Source: Paenibacillus glycanilyticus NBRC 16618 (GTDB taxonomy: Bacteria > Bacillota > Bacilli > Paenibacillales > Paenibacillaceae). From it: a stretch of 64,000 nt of DNA. The translations under genes and the position numbers were made by a program. The first letter of the stretch is position 1, and every line of letters begins with the position of its first letter. Where the stretch lies: assembly GCF_004000805.1 (NCBI RefSeq), contig NZ_BILY01000025.1:31951-95950 (forward strand), written 5' to 3'. Of this stretch, positions 17,476 to 26,707 are shown one piece after another. The notes under the pieces were generated by a model. The model was not told the origin of the DNA, made no database searches, and was given only the letters and a program-made list of their open reading frames with translations.

Positions 17476-18954
17476 TTAACAGCTGCAGCTCTTATCCGAC
17501 TCTTCGTTTACCGGCGTTGGATAATCGTTATCGAAGCAAGCGAGGCACATGCCGCGGTTGTACGCGCCGTCATTGCCGCCTACCGAATCGATAAAGCCTT
17601 CTTGACTAAGGAAAGATAAAGAGTCCGCATTGATCATTTCGCACATTTCCTGCACCGTTCTCGAAGAAGCAACCAGCTCCTTGCGGTCCGGCGTATCGAT
17701 ACCGTAGTAGCAAGGGTTCTTGAATGGCGGCGATGTAATCCGCACATGCACTTCCGTCGCGCCAGCTTCGCGAAGCATGTTCACGATCCGGCGGGAAGTC
17801 GTGCCGCGTACGATCGAGTCGTCGATCATAACGACGCGTTTGCCTTCCACGACTTTGCGCACGGCGGACAGCTTCATCTTAACGCCCTGCTCGCGAAGCT
17901 CCTGAGAAGGCTGAATAAAAGTACGGCCCGTGTATTTGTTCTTGATTAATCCAAGCTCGTATGGAATACCCGTTTGCTCGGCATAACCGATTGCCGCCGA
18001 AATACTCGAATCCGGTACGCCGGTTACGATATCCGCATCCACGAAGGACTCCATCGCAAGCTGTTTACCCATCCGCTTACGCGCGGAGTGGATGTTGATA
18101 GTATTAATATCGCTGTCCGGACGGGCAAAATAGATGTACTCCATTGCGCAGGTTGCCCGGCGTTCCACTTCCGCGTAACGGTCCTCGCGCATGCCGTCAG
18201 CATCAAGGTACAAGAGCTCGCCAGGCTGCACGTCGCGGACGTACTCGGCACCGATCGATTCGAATGCGCAGGATTCGGAAGAGAAGACGTATCCGTCACC
18301 CAATTTGCCCATTACGAGCGGACGAAGACCGTTAGGGTCGGAAGCTACCAGCAGCTTGTCATTGGTCATGATCAGGAACGCAAAGCCCCCGATAATGCGC
18401 TGCAGGGCATCCTTTGCCGCTTCCTCGAAGCTCTTAGGAGAACGAGCGATCAAGTGGGCAATAACTTCGGTATCGCTGGAAGTCTGGAAGATCGAGCCTT
18501 GGCTCTCGAGCTCTTTGCGGATCTCAGGCGCATTAACGATGTTGCCGTTTGTTGCGACTGCCAGATCTCCGTCCCGATAACGGAAAATAAGCGGCTGCGC
18601 ATTCGCCAGCTTGCTCTCGCCAGCGGTCGAATAACGAACGTGGCCGATAGCGCGGTTGCCGGGAAGCGACTCAATCCGCTCTTTATCGAATACTTCCTTC
18701 ACAAGTCCCATGCCGCGGTGGTAGGCAAAACGGCTGCCGTTCTCCGTATCCACAGCGCAGATTCCCGCGCTCTCTTCGCCGCGGTGCTGCAGGGCGTGAA
18801 GGCCGTAATAGCTGAGGGAGGACGCGTTCGGGACGTTAAAGACCCCGAACACGCCGCACTCCTCGCGCAGTTTATCAAAAATATCGTCACGGCCAATGCC
18901 TTCGTTATAATGATTTCCCGTCCACAGCTTCAGCTGTTTTATTTCATCAGACAT
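17476..18954 (-). CDS. purF: Amidophosphoribosyltransferase
   Basis: Committed step of purine synthesis: PRPP plus glutamine to phosphoribosylamine. The Ntn glutaminase nucleophile is Cys33 (EECGVFGVFN), implying removal of a 32-residue propeptide, longer than the 11 residues in B. subtilis. The PRPP loop is VVMIDDSIVRGTTS. Cysteines in NPCYYG and GMCLACFDNDYP fit the iron-sulfur-containing Bacillus class. Its start overlaps the purL end by 16 bp. An unusual SCSC tail closes the protein. Confidence 0.97.
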   Translation of the reverse strand: MSDEIKQLKLWTGNHYNEGIGRDDIFDKLREECGVFGVFNVPNASSLSYYGLHALQHRGEESAGICAVDTENGSRFAYHRGMGLVKEVFDKERIESLPGNRAIGHVRYSTAGESKLANAQPLIFRYRDGDLAVATNGNIVNAPEIRKELESQGSIFQTSSDTEVIAHLIARSPKSFEEAAKDALQRIIGGFAFLIMTNDKLLVASDPNGLRPLVMGKLGDGYVFSSESCAFESIGAEYVRDVQPGELLYLDADGMREDRYAEVERRATCAMEYIYFARPDSDINTINIHSARKRMGKQLAMESFVDADIVTGVPDSSISAAIGYAEQTGIPYELGLIKNKYTGRTFIQPSQELREQGVKMKLSAVRKVVEGKRVVMIDDSIVRGTTSRRIVNMLREAGATEVHVRITSPPFKNPCYYGIDTPDRKELVASSRTVQEMCEMINADSLSFLSQEGFIDSVGGNDGAYNRGMCLACFDNDYPTPVNEESDKSCSC

Positions 18955-21182
18955 GGAATCGCATCCTTCCAGACCTTCTCCAGTTGTTGTACCGGTGCGT
19001 TTACGCCGGATTTGCCGTTTACGTTGATGGTCAGGCTGCTGCCTTTGACAGTGCCGATTGCCGCATTCACTACGCCTTGCTCGTTCAGATGCGCTTGCAA
19101 TGCCGCTGCTTTCTCAGGCGTTGCCGAAAGCAGAATACGGGATTGCGATTCGCTGAACAATAGGTGATCCGGACGAAGATCCGTTGCAACGTTTACTTCT
19201 GCGCCAATGCCGCCGCTAATTGCGGATTCAGCAAGCGCGACTGCCAGACCGCCTTCGGACAGGTCATGCGCCGAAGCTACCAGACCGCCTTGGATCGCTG
19301 TCAGAATAGCGTTCAGCGTTGTCTTCTCCGTTGCCAGATCGATTTGCGGCGGACGTCCTGCCGCCGAGCCGTTCAGAGCGTAGAGCAGCTCGCTGCCGCC
19401 AAGCTCCGCTTTCGTCTCGCCGACGAGGATAATAACGTCGCCTTCTTTTTTGAAGCCTTGAGTCGTGATGTGATCCACATCATGCACGAGACCAACCATG
19501 CCGATTACCGGAGTAGGATAGATCGCGCCTTTTGCGTTCTCGTTGTACAAGCTGACGTTGCCGCCGATTACCGGCGTATCAAGCACGCGGCAAGCTTCGG
19601 ACATGCCGTCTGCAGCTTTCTCGATCTGCCAGAATACTTCCGGCTTCTCCGGGCTGCCGAAGTTCAGGTTGTCCGTAATCGCAAGCGGTTCTGCGCCGGA
19701 GCACACGATGTTGCGGGCAGCTTCCGCTACGGCAATCTGGCCGCCTACTTCAGGATCAAGATATACGTAACGTCCGTTGCAGTCCGTCGTCATCGCAAGA
19801 CCTTTGCGGGTGCCGCGAATCGTAACCACTGCCGCGTCGGAGCCTGGTTGAACGGCCGTCGACGTACGAACCATGTAGTCATATTGGTTATATACCCACT
19901 CTTTGCTTGCCACAGTCGGCGAAGCGAGTACTTTTTCAAGAGCACCGTTAAGGTCGGTAATTTCTTCGAAAGCAGCTGCATCCACGCTTGCGTTCTCGCG
20001 GTAGTAAGCAGGCTCGGAAGATGGCTTGTTGTATACCGGGCACTCGTCAACGAGAGCTTTAACCGGCATGTCGGCAACTTGCTCGCCTTGGTGGAACAGG
20101 CGGAGACGGCCATCGTCGGTAACTTTTCCGACTTTCTTGCAGATAACGCCCCAACGGTCGAAAATTTCTTGCGCTTGCGCTTCATGCTGAGGCTCAACAA
20201 CAAACAGCATGCGTTCTTGCGATTCCGACAGCATCATTTCGTAAGGCGTCATGCCTGTTTCGCGCTGCGGAACTTCATCCAGGTACAATTCCAGGCCGTT
20301 CCCGGCTTTGGAAGCCATCTCTGCGCTCGAGCAAGTGAGGCCCGCTGCGCCCATATCTTGAATACCGAGTACGATGCCGGAGTTGATCAGCTCAAGCGTA
20401 GACTCCATAACGAGCTTCTCCATGAACGGATCGCCGACTTGCACCGCGGTACGTTTTTCTTCGGATTCTTCGGACAGCTCAACCGATGCGAATGTTGCAC
20501 CATGGATGCCGTCGCGGCCCGTTGCCGGACCAACGTAGAATACCGGGTTGCCAACGCCTTTTGCCACGCCGCGCTGGATTTTGTCATGATCGATAAGACC
20601 TACGCACATCGCGTTAACGAGCGGGTTGCCTTCGTAGCTCTCGTCGAACATCACTTCGCCTGCAACGGTAGGAATACCGATACAGTTGCCGTAGCCGGCG
20701 ATGCCGCTTACGACGTTCTCGAACAAGTATTTCACGCGGTCATTTTCCAGCTTGCCGAAACGAAGCGAGTTCAGCAGAGCTACCGGACGAGCGCCCATGG
20801 AGAAAATGTCGCGGATAATGCCGCCTACACCCGTTGCAGCGCCTTGGTAAGGCTCAACCGCGGACGGATGGTTATGCGATTCGATTTTGAATACAACCGC
20901 TTGGTTGTCGCCGATATCCACGATACCCGCGCCTTCGCCCGGTCCCATCAGGACACGAGGGCCTGTAATCGGGAATTTCTTCAGGATAGGCTTGGAGTTC
21001 TTGTACGCGCAATGCTCGGACCACATAACGCTGAATACGCCGATTTCCGTATAGTTAGGTGTACGGCCGAGGAAGCCGCAGATAAGCTCAAATTCGTAAT
21101 CCGATACACCGAATTGTTGATAGATCTTTTGCTCGACGATTTGTTCAGGCGTCGGTTCCTTAGCCGTTAATTGCTGCGCCAT
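18939..21182 (-). CDS. purL: Phosphoribosylformylglycinamidine synthase, large subunit
   Basis: Synthetase subunit of the three-part PurLQS complex (fourth step), converting FGAR to FGAM with ammonia from PurQ. The 747-residue small-type PurL shows SEHCAYKNSKPILKKFP, the ATP-site GPGEGAG region, FKIESHNHPSAVEPYQGAATG-type metal motif (in outline) and HDLSEGGLAVALAE. ATG 21182 follows GGAGGG by 6 bases and overlaps purQ by 23 bp. The frame is open to 21200, but that start lacks a ribosome site. Confidence 0.97.
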   Translation of the reverse strand: MAQQLTAKEPTPEQIVEQKIYQQFGVSDYEFELICGFLGRTPNYTEIGVFSVMWSEHCAYKNSKPILKKFPITGPRVLMGPGEGAGIVDIGDNQAVVFKIESHNHPSAVEPYQGAATGVGGIIRDIFSMGARPVALLNSLRFGKLENDRVKYLFENVVSGIAGYGNCIGIPTVAGEVMFDESYEGNPLVNAMCVGLIDHDKIQRGVAKGVGNPVFYVGPATGRDGIHGATFASVELSEESEEKRTAVQVGDPFMEKLVMESTLELINSGIVLGIQDMGAAGLTCSSAEMASKAGNGLELYLDEVPQRETGMTPYEMMLSESQERMLFVVEPQHEAQAQEIFDRWGVICKKVGKVTDDGRLRLFHQGEQVADMPVKALVDECPVYNKPSSEPAYYRENASVDAAAFEEITDLNGALEKVLASPTVASKEWVYNQYDYMVRTSTAVQPGSDAAVVTIRGTRKGLAMTTDCNGRYVYLDPEVGGQIAVAEAARNIVCSGAEPLAITDNLNFGSPEKPEVFWQIEKAADGMSEACRVLDTPVIGGNVSLYNENAKGAIYPTPVIGMVGLVHDVDHITTQGFKKEGDVIILVGETKAELGGSELLYALNGSAAGRPPQIDLATEKTTLNAILTAIQGGLVASAHDLSEGGLAVALAESAISGGIGAEVNVATDLRPDHLLFSESQSRILLSATPEKAAALQAHLNEQGVVNAAIGTVKGSSLTINVNGKSGVNAPVQQLEKVWKDAIPCLMK

Positions 21183-21855
21183 GTTGTTCCCTCCATGCAT
21201 TCAAAATCGATGTAAACATCCGTTTGCCGTCTTCCGAGCCGAGGATTTGGTCAACCGCGCGCTCCGGGTGAGGCATCATGCCCACGACATTGCCCTTCTT
21301 GTTGCTGATGCCCGCAATGTTCTCTACCGAACCGTTCGGGTTCGTGTCGCCTGCGTAACGGAATACGATCTGGTTGTTCGCTTTCAGCTCAGCCAGCGTT
21401 GCATCATCGCAATAGTAATTGCCTTCGCCATGCGCAATCGGAATATCGATAATCTCGCCCTGCGAGTATTGGTTCGTAAATGCTGTTCCGTTGTTTACCA
21501 CTTCAAGCAGCTGCTGCTGACAACGGAATTTAAGACCTGTGTTGCGAATCAGTGCGCCTGGCAGAAGGTTAGCTTCGGTCAGGATTTGGAAACCGTTACA
21601 GATGCCAAGGATAAACTTGCCTTGCTCTGCTGCTTTTACAACTTCATTCATGACCGGAGCAAAACTAGCCATTGCGCCGCAGCGCAGGTAGTCGCCGTAG
21701 GAGAAGCCGCCCGGTACAAGAATCGCGTCGTAACCGGAAAGGTCAGTCGCCGTATGCCATACGTAATCAACCTCTTGGCCGATTGTATCTTCTACCGCTT
21801 TGAAGCAGTCAATGTCACAGTTGGAGCCGGGGAATACGAGAACCGCAAACTTCAT
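21160..21855 (-). CDS. purQ: FGAM synthase, glutaminase subunit
   Basis: Class I glutamine amidotransferase that feeds ammonia to PurL. 231 residues with FPGSNCDID at the N-terminus, nucleophile C86 in GICNGFQIL, and catalytic His/Glu in MMPHPERAVD near the C-terminus. It overlaps purL and lies 3 bp after purS, as expected for subunits of one complex. Confidence 0.97.
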   Translation of the reverse strand: MKFAVLVFPGSNCDIDCFKAVEDTIGQEVDYVWHTATDLSGYDAILVPGGFSYGDYLRCGAMASFAPVMNEVVKAAEQGKFILGICNGFQILTEANLLPGALIRNTGLKFRCQQQLLEVVNNGTAFTNQYSQGEIIDIPIAHGEGNYYCDDATLAELKANNQIVFRYAGDTNPNGSVENIAGISNKKGNVVGMMPHPERAVDQILGSEDGKRMFTSILNAWREQHGAAING

Positions 21856-21858
21856 CGA

Positions 21859-22101
21859 TTATCCCTCCAATTCAAAACGGAAATCTTCGACTACCGTGTT
21901 TGCCAGCAGCTTTTCGCACATGACTTTCACGCGTGCTTCCGCTTCCGCGCGGTCGTTCGTGTCGAGCTGAAGCTCCAGGTATTTACCGATGCGGACTTTA
22001 TCAACTTCCGCGAAGCCCATCGTGTGCAGCGAGCCTTGAACGGCTTGACCTTGCGGGTCGAGTACATTTTCTTTAATCGTGACGTAGACTTTTGCTTTCA
22101 T
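21859..22101 (-). CDS. purS: FGAM synthase, PurS subunit
   Basis: Small bridging subunit that forms the ammonia channel between PurQ and PurL. At 80 residues it has the typical length and motifs KVYVTIKENVLDPQG and VRIGKYLELQLD. ATG 22101 follows GGAGG. It begins the tightly packed purSQLF block and is separated from purC by an unusual 364-bp gap. Confidence 0.96.
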   Translation of the reverse strand: MKAKVYVTIKENVLDPQGQAVQGSLHTMGFAEVDKVRIGKYLELQLDTNDRAEAEARVKVMCEKLLANTVVEDFRFELEG

Positions 22102-22173
22102 AGTAGGGCCTCCTGAAAATGGTTTTTCCGGTCGTGAGGTGGGACGTGCTGGCAGCCATTAGTTCGCTCGGTC

Positions 22174-22288
22174 GCAAGGGTATCTCTCTACATCGCTGTT
22201 GAAATCGGAAAATTTGATTAGAACCGCTCAGCGGTTATTTTCCGAATTTCAAAGGCGAGCGCTATCGCTCTCCGATAGATACCCTTGC
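22174..22288 (-). repeat. 115-bp imperfect inverted repeat inside the pur operon
   Basis: Outer arms GCAAGGGTATCT (22174-22185) and AGATACCCTTGC (22277-22288) are perfectly complementary. Inside, GAAATCGGAAAAT pairs with ATTTTCCGAATTTC with one bulge, and ACCGCT/AGCGGT closes the top. There is no T run, so it is not a plain terminator. It fills much of the purC-purS gap (22102-22465); the AT-rich part at 22380-22450 holds nothing recognisable. Confidence 0.75.
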
Positions 22289-22349
22289 TCCCTTACTCCC
22301 GGCAGCCGGACTTCCAACACCCTCCCGGGTAGTCGTGTGAGCAGCATTG

Positions 22350-22378
22350 GGCGTTAGCGCACTATCGTGCTCAACGCC
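22350..22378 (-). repeat. Second hairpin in the purC-purS gap
   Basis: GGCGTTAGCGCA / TGCTCAACGCC forms an imperfect stem-loop about 60 bp from the large inverted repeat. No T tract follows on either strand. Confidence 0.55.
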
Positions 22379-22465
22379 ATAAAAACATAAGAACGTACAT
22401 CGATATATCAATAAACTAACTAATAAATATATTAATTAACTAATATACAGATAAATAATTTCGAT

Positions 22466-23365
22466 CTATACCAGCGAACGGCCGGTTAAACGGCTGTAGA
22501 TGTCGAGGTAACGATTGGTTGTTTCGTTTACGACGGATTCGGGAAGAGGAGCCGGTTTGCTGTCTCGATCCCAATCGGAGCCGAGAAGGTAAGTACGGAC
22601 CGGTTCTTTGTCCATGCTGTCGATCTCGATATCGTAAGCGTAGTTGCTCTCCGCCCAGAAACGCGAGGAATCCGGGGTAAAGATCTCGTCGATCAGAATG
22701 ACTTTGCCGTCGATCAGCCCGAATTCGAATTTGCAGTCGGCAAGGATAATGCCATGCTTCGCGCAATATTCGTGAGCGAATTCGTACAGCTTGATGCTGC
22801 GGTCGCGAAGCTCTTCAGCGAGCTCAGCGCCAACCATCTCCTGCATCCGCTCGAACGGAATGTCCTCGTCGTGGCCAACGTCGTTTTTCGCTGCCGGCGT
22901 AAAGATCGGCTGAGGGAAGCGTTCGTTTTTGCGCATGCCTTCCGGAAGCTCGATGCCGTTGATCGCGGACGTTTGCTGGTATTGTCTCCAGCCGCCGCCG
23001 GTGATATAGCCGCGAACGACGCATTCAATGTCGATACGCTCGGCTTTTTTCGTCACCATGATCCGGTCCTTCAGAAGCTCGGGCGCCGTAACGATGTCCC
23101 CAAGCTTTTCGACGTCCGTGTGTACGACATGGTTCGTTTGAATATCGGCCGTTTGCTCGAACCAGAAAGCCGACAGGCGGTTCAGCACATTGCCCTTTTG
23201 CGGAACAGCCGGATCCAATACATAGTCGAATGCCGAGATGCGGTCTGTCACGACGATCAGGTAATGCTCGCCAAGATCGTAAAGCTCACGAACCTTGCCT
23301 TTATACAGCAGCGGAGCTTTGATGTAGTCCGCCGCCGTGGATAAAGCTTGCGATTGTGCAGTCAT
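22466..23365 (-). CDS. purC: SAICAR synthetase
   Basis: Joins aspartate to CAIR (eighth step). 299 residues, thus of the longer type found in eukaryotes and many bacteria rather than the approximately 240-residue Bacillus type. Motifs: LLYKGKVRELYDLG, VVTDRISAFDYVL, ECVVRGYITGGGW, LADCKFEFGL, VLIDEIFTPDSSRFW. It follows purB by 21 bp and precedes the 364-bp structured gap before purS. Confidence 0.97.
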   Translation of the reverse strand: MTAQSQALSTAADYIKAPLLYKGKVRELYDLGEHYLIVVTDRISAFDYVLDPAVPQKGNVLNRLSAFWFEQTADIQTNHVVHTDVEKLGDIVTAPELLKDRIMVTKKAERIDIECVVRGYITGGGWRQYQQTSAINGIELPEGMRKNERFPQPIFTPAAKNDVGHDEDIPFERMQEMVGAELAEELRDRSIKLYEFAHEYCAKHGIILADCKFEFGLIDGKVILIDEIFTPDSSRFWAESNYAYDIEIDSMDKEPVRTYLLGSDWDRDSKPAPLPESVVNETTNRYLDIYSRLTGRSLV

Positions 23366-23386
23366 TCCTCGAATCCCCCTTGCCCT

Positions 23387-24682
23387 TTAGTTCAAGCCAA
23401 GACGCGTAAAGATGGTATTCACATGCTTTAAGTGCCAAGCCGGATTGAAAGCATCTTCGATCTCTTCAGCCGACAGAAGGCTTGTGATCTCAGGTGTCGA
23501 CTCGATGATGTCGCGGAATTGGCGCTGCTCTTCCCACGCCTGCATCGCGCGCGGCTGTACCGTGTCGTAAGCTTGCTCGCGGCTGAGGCCTTTGTCGATC
23601 AGCTTTGTCATGACGCGGCCGGAGAACGGAACGCCAAATGTGCGCTGCATGTTTTTCTTCATATTTTCAGGGAACACGGTCAGGTTCTGAATGATGTTGC
23701 CCAGACGATTCAGCATGTAGTTCAGAAGCATCGTTGCATCCGGCAAAATAACGCGTTCCGCAGACGAGTGGCTGATGTCGCGCTCATGCCAGAGCGGTAC
23801 GTTCTCGTAAGCGGTCAGCATGTGGCCGCGGATTACGCGGGACAGGCCGGAGATGTTCTCGCAGCCGATCGGGTTGCGTTTGTGAGGCATTGCGGACGAG
23901 CCTTTTTGGCCTTTTGCGAAAGCTTCTTCCACTTCACGGAATTCGCTCTTCTGCAAAGCGCGGATTTCCGTAGCGAATTTATCAAGCGATGTTGCAACAA
24001 GCGCCAGTGTCGCCATGTATTCAGCGTGACGGTCACGCTGCAGCGTTTGCGTCGAGATTGGAGCCGGGCTAATGCCGAGCTTTTTGCAAACAAACTCTTC
24101 AACGAACGGATCGATGTTCGCGTAAGTACCGACAGCACCGGAAATTTTACCGAATTGAACGCCGTTTGCCGCATGCTCGAAGCGCTCGAGGTTGCGTTTC
24201 ATTTCTTCATGCCACAGCGCCATTTTCAGGCCAAACGTTGTTGGCTCGGCGTGCACGCCATGCGTACGGCCCATCATAGGCGTATCTTTGTATTGGATCG
24301 CTTTCTCGCGAAGGATCGAGATGAAACGCTCGATGTCTTTTTTGAGAATCGCATTTGCTTGAAGAAGCAGGTAGCCGTTTGCCGTATCGACAACGTCAGT
24401 CGAAGTCAGGCCGTAGTGAACCCATTTGCGTTCCGGACCAACCGTCTCGGATACCGCGCGAGTGAACGCGATTACGTCATGGCGGGTTTCTTGCTCGATT
24501 TCGTAAATGCGGTCGATATTGAAAGTAGCCGCTTTGCGAAGCGCTTCTACGTCTTCTGCCGGAATAACGCCAAGCTCAACCCAAGCCTCGCAGGAGCAAA
24601 GCTCAACCTCAAGCCATGCCTGGAATTTATTCTGCTCCGTCCAAATTGCTCTCATTTCCGGTCTGCTGTAACGCTCTAACAT
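23387..24682 (-). CDS. purB: Adenylosuccinate lyase
   Basis: Fumarase-superfamily lyase used twice: in making AICAR and in making AMP from adenylosuccinate. 431 residues with GRTHGVHAEPTTFG, the superfamily signature GSSAMPHKRNPIGCE (mobile catalytic loop) and SSAERVILPDATM. It lies 7 bp after purK in the operon. Confidence 0.97.
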   Translation of the reverse strand: MLERYSRPEMRAIWTEQNKFQAWLEVELCSCEAWVELGVIPAEDVEALRKAATFNIDRIYEIEQETRHDVIAFTRAVSETVGPERKWVHYGLTSTDVVDTANGYLLLQANAILKKDIERFISILREKAIQYKDTPMMGRTHGVHAEPTTFGLKMALWHEEMKRNLERFEHAANGVQFGKISGAVGTYANIDPFVEEFVCKKLGISPAPISTQTLQRDRHAEYMATLALVATSLDKFATEIRALQKSEFREVEEAFAKGQKGSSAMPHKRNPIGCENISGLSRVIRGHMLTAYENVPLWHERDISHSSAERVILPDATMLLNYMLNRLGNIIQNLTVFPENMKKNMQRTFGVPFSGRVMTKLIDKGLSREQAYDTVQPRAMQAWEEQRQFRDIIESTPEITSLLSAEEIEDAFNPAWHLKHVNTIFTRLGLN

Positions 24683-24689
24683 GTACCGT

Positions 24690-25856
24690 TCACACCTTCC
24701 AAATAGTTGTCTCTTCTATCCAATCAAGCGCCTGCTGCACATCGCCGGCAAGCACGTTTACATGGCCCATTTTCCGTTTGAATACGGCGTCCTTCTTGCC
24801 ATACAGATGAACCTTCGGAGCAACGTTTAATCTTGCCGCCTCTTCATCATGCTTCGCCATCCGCGCAAGCAGCGGCTCTACATGCTGACCAAGGACGTTC
24901 ACCATAACAACCGGCGTAAGCAGCTCCGTATCGCCCAGCGGCAAATTGCATACCGCGCGAACATGCTGTTCGAACTGCGAGGTCCGGCAAGCTTCCATCG
25001 TATAGTGGCCGCTGTTATGAGGGCGCGGTGCCAGCTCGTTAACGAACAGCTCGCCATCGGCCGTCAGGAACAGCTCTACGGCAATCAGGCCAACTACGCC
25101 AAGCCCTTCCGCGATCTTGACCGCCAGCTTCTCCGCTTCCTTCTGAACGCTCTCCGCAATGCGTGCCGGAACGATCGACAGATGCAAAATATTCTCGACA
25201 TGAATATTTTCCGCAGCGGGGAACGCTTTTATCTCGCCTTGAGGACTTCTTGCCGCAATAACGGATAATTCTTTGTCAAACTTAATGAATTGCTCCAGCA
25301 CTAGCTCTACGCCGGCACGGCTTAACGTCTCGTACGCTTCTTCGATCTCGTCAAAGCTCCGAATCACCCATTGCCCTTTGCCGTCATAACCGCCCATTGC
25401 CGTCTTCAGCACGCATGGAAGTCCAAACTTTTCAGCTGCGGCTCGCAGCTCTTCGCTGCTCCGGATTTCGCTGTACGGGGCAACCCGTACGCCCGCCGCT
25501 TCGATCGCACGCTTCTCGCGAAGCCGGTGCTGCGTCGTATAGAGCAGCTCGCTGCCCTGCGGCACGTACGATTCCGACATGAGCATCGCCGCCACATCGG
25601 CATCGACATTCTCGAACTCGTACGTAATGACATCCGCCCGGCGAGCCAACTCGCGGGCCGCTTCGCGGTCGTTGTAAGCAGCGACGATCTGGTCCGCTAC
25701 TTGTCCGCAAGGCGCATCGGCTGTCGGGTCAAGCGCTACGAAGCGGTAACCCATCGCGCTGCCTGCGAGCGCCATCATCCGGCCAAGCTGTCCGCCGCCC
25801 AGCACGCCAATGGTGCTGCCCGGCATAAGCGTTCGCTTGTTATCTTCCGTCATCAT
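24690..25856 (-). CDS. purK: 5-(carboxyamino)imidazole ribonucleotide synthase
   Basis: ATP-grasp enzyme that carboxylates AIR to N5-CAIR. 388 residues with STIGVLGGGQLGRMMALAG, LKTAMGGYDGKGQWVI, and FVNELAPRPHNSGHYT. Its start codon overlaps the purE stop (ATGA arrangement), indicating coupling with the next enzyme of the pathway. Confidence 0.97.
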   Translation of the reverse strand: MMTEDNKRTLMPGSTIGVLGGGQLGRMMALAGSAMGYRFVALDPTADAPCGQVADQIVAAYNDREAARELARRADVITYEFENVDADVAAMLMSESYVPQGSELLYTTQHRLREKRAIEAAGVRVAPYSEIRSSEELRAAAEKFGLPCVLKTAMGGYDGKGQWVIRSFDEIEEAYETLSRAGVELVLEQFIKFDKELSVIAARSPQGEIKAFPAAENIHVENILHLSIVPARIAESVQKEAEKLAVKIAEGLGVVGLIAVELFLTADGELFVNELAPRPHNSGHYTMEACRTSQFEQHVRAVCNLPLGDTELLTPVVMVNVLGQHVEPLLARMAKHDEEAARLNVAPKVHLYGKKDAVFKRKMGHVNVLAGDVQQALDWIEETTIWKV

Positions 25857-26338
25857 AATGTCTCACTGCTTTCCAGCACTTCCTGCTTGATCCGCTCGCG
25901 CCGCGCTTCCACCCGGGCTTGTACTTCAGGATCGAAAGCACCGAGCATTTGAGCGGCCAGCAGTCCGGCGTTTGTACCGCCGGCATTGCCGATGGCTACC
26001 GTCGCAACCGGAATGCCGCCCGGCATTTGCACGATCGACAGGAGCGAATCAAGACCGCTCAGATTCGAGGATTTGACTGGCACGCCGATTACCGGCAGAA
26101 TCGTCTTCGCAGCAACCATGCCCGGCAAATGCGCGGCACCGCCGGCACCCGCGATGATTACTTTAAGGCCGCGTTCTGCAGCCGTCTCCGCATATTCGAA
26201 CATTAAATCCGGTGTCCGGTGAGCGGAAACAACCTTTTTCTCGTAAGGAATTTGCAGCTCTTCTAACACGTCGCAGGCAAGTTTCATTGTATCCCAATCC
26301 GACTTGCTGCCCATGATGACGCCTACTTTCGCAGACAT
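25853..26338 (-). CDS. purE: N5-CAIR mutase
   Basis: Rearranges N5-CAIR to CAIR; first gene of the pur operon. 161 residues: VGVIMGSKSDWDTM, SAHRTPDLM, GAGGAAHLPGMVA. The frame is open upstream to 26500, but ATG 26338 has GAAGGAAGG 9 bases upstream and is the family start. The long upstream region carries the riboswitch and attenuator. Confidence 0.97.
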   Translation of the reverse strand: MSAKVGVIMGSKSDWDTMKLACDVLEELQIPYEKKVVSAHRTPDLMFEYAETAAERGLKVIIAGAGGAAHLPGMVAAKTILPVIGVPVKSSNLSGLDSLLSIVQMPGGIPVATVAIGNAGGTNAGLLAAQMLGAFDPEVQARVEARRERIKQEVLESSETL

Positions 26339-26387
26339 GCGTTCAAACCTTCCTTCATCTATAAATTGTGTATATCCCGCGAAACGT

Positions 26388-26433
26388 AAAAATCCCGCGC
26401 CGCAACCATACTTTCTATGGATGCTGCCGGGAC
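26388..26433 (-). terminator. Attenuator in the purE leader
   Basis: Stem TCCCG/CGGGA extended by GCAGCA-CCATA / TATGG-TTGC, followed on the minus strand by TTTTT. It lies between the riboswitch and purE, so it is the likely switched terminator. A palindrome GACAACAATTGTTGCC (26443-26458) just upstream may take part in the alternative fold. Confidence 0.7.
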
Positions 26434-26545
26434 CCGAGCAGATGGCAACAATTGTTGTCTTTACTTCAATTACAAAAGTTTCGCAATGCAAAGACAGCAT
26501 AAGGCTGCCCTGTTAAAGGGGCAACCTGTCTATTTGTTCCATCAA

Positions 26546-26611
26546 CTCGTAGTCCGAAAAATATGGTTTTCGGGTAGATACTTTCGGGCCTTTTTCCCGA
26601 GGATATACGAG
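26546..26611 (-). promoter_or_regulatory. Purine (guanine-class) riboswitch of the pur operon
   Basis: P1 arms CTCGTA/TACGAG enclose the class landmarks in order: TATATCC, the P2 stem CTCGGG..CCCGA with AAGTATCTACC between the helices, and the P3 stem ending in GGACTACGAG. The base at the ligand-specifying position is C (GACTACG), which selects guanine or hypoxanthine over adenine. Binding of guanine would favour the downstream attenuator and turn the operon off. Confidence 0.93.
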
Positions 26612-26665
26612 ATCTTTCAACCTATTTACGGAGCATTCGAGAAATGTTCCGCCTTAACCTATTTC

Positions 26666-26694
26666 AGTTTATCCAATCCCCCTATGTCTGTCAA
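26666..26694 (-). promoter_or_regulatory. SigA promoter of the pur operon
   Basis: TTGACA, 17-bp spacer, TAAACT on the minus strand. It lies about 55 bp upstream of the riboswitch aptamer and 330 bp upstream of purE. Confidence 0.8.
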
Positions 26695-26707
26695 TGAAAA
26701 GCGTATA

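Noticed and set aside
19164..21170. 668-codon plus-strand open frame opposite purL
   Set aside because: It is the antisense shadow of purL, with atypical composition (rich in Arg, Cys, His, Val) and no ribosome site. purL is certain.
22174..22288. Rho-independent terminator within the pur operon
   Set aside because: The inverted repeat is long and imperfect and lacks a T run on the minus strand; premature termination there would cut off essential pur genes.
26546..26611. Adenine-type riboswitch
   Set aside because: The specificity base is C, not U, and the gene set (purE operon) fits guanine control. The same applies to 36319-36386.
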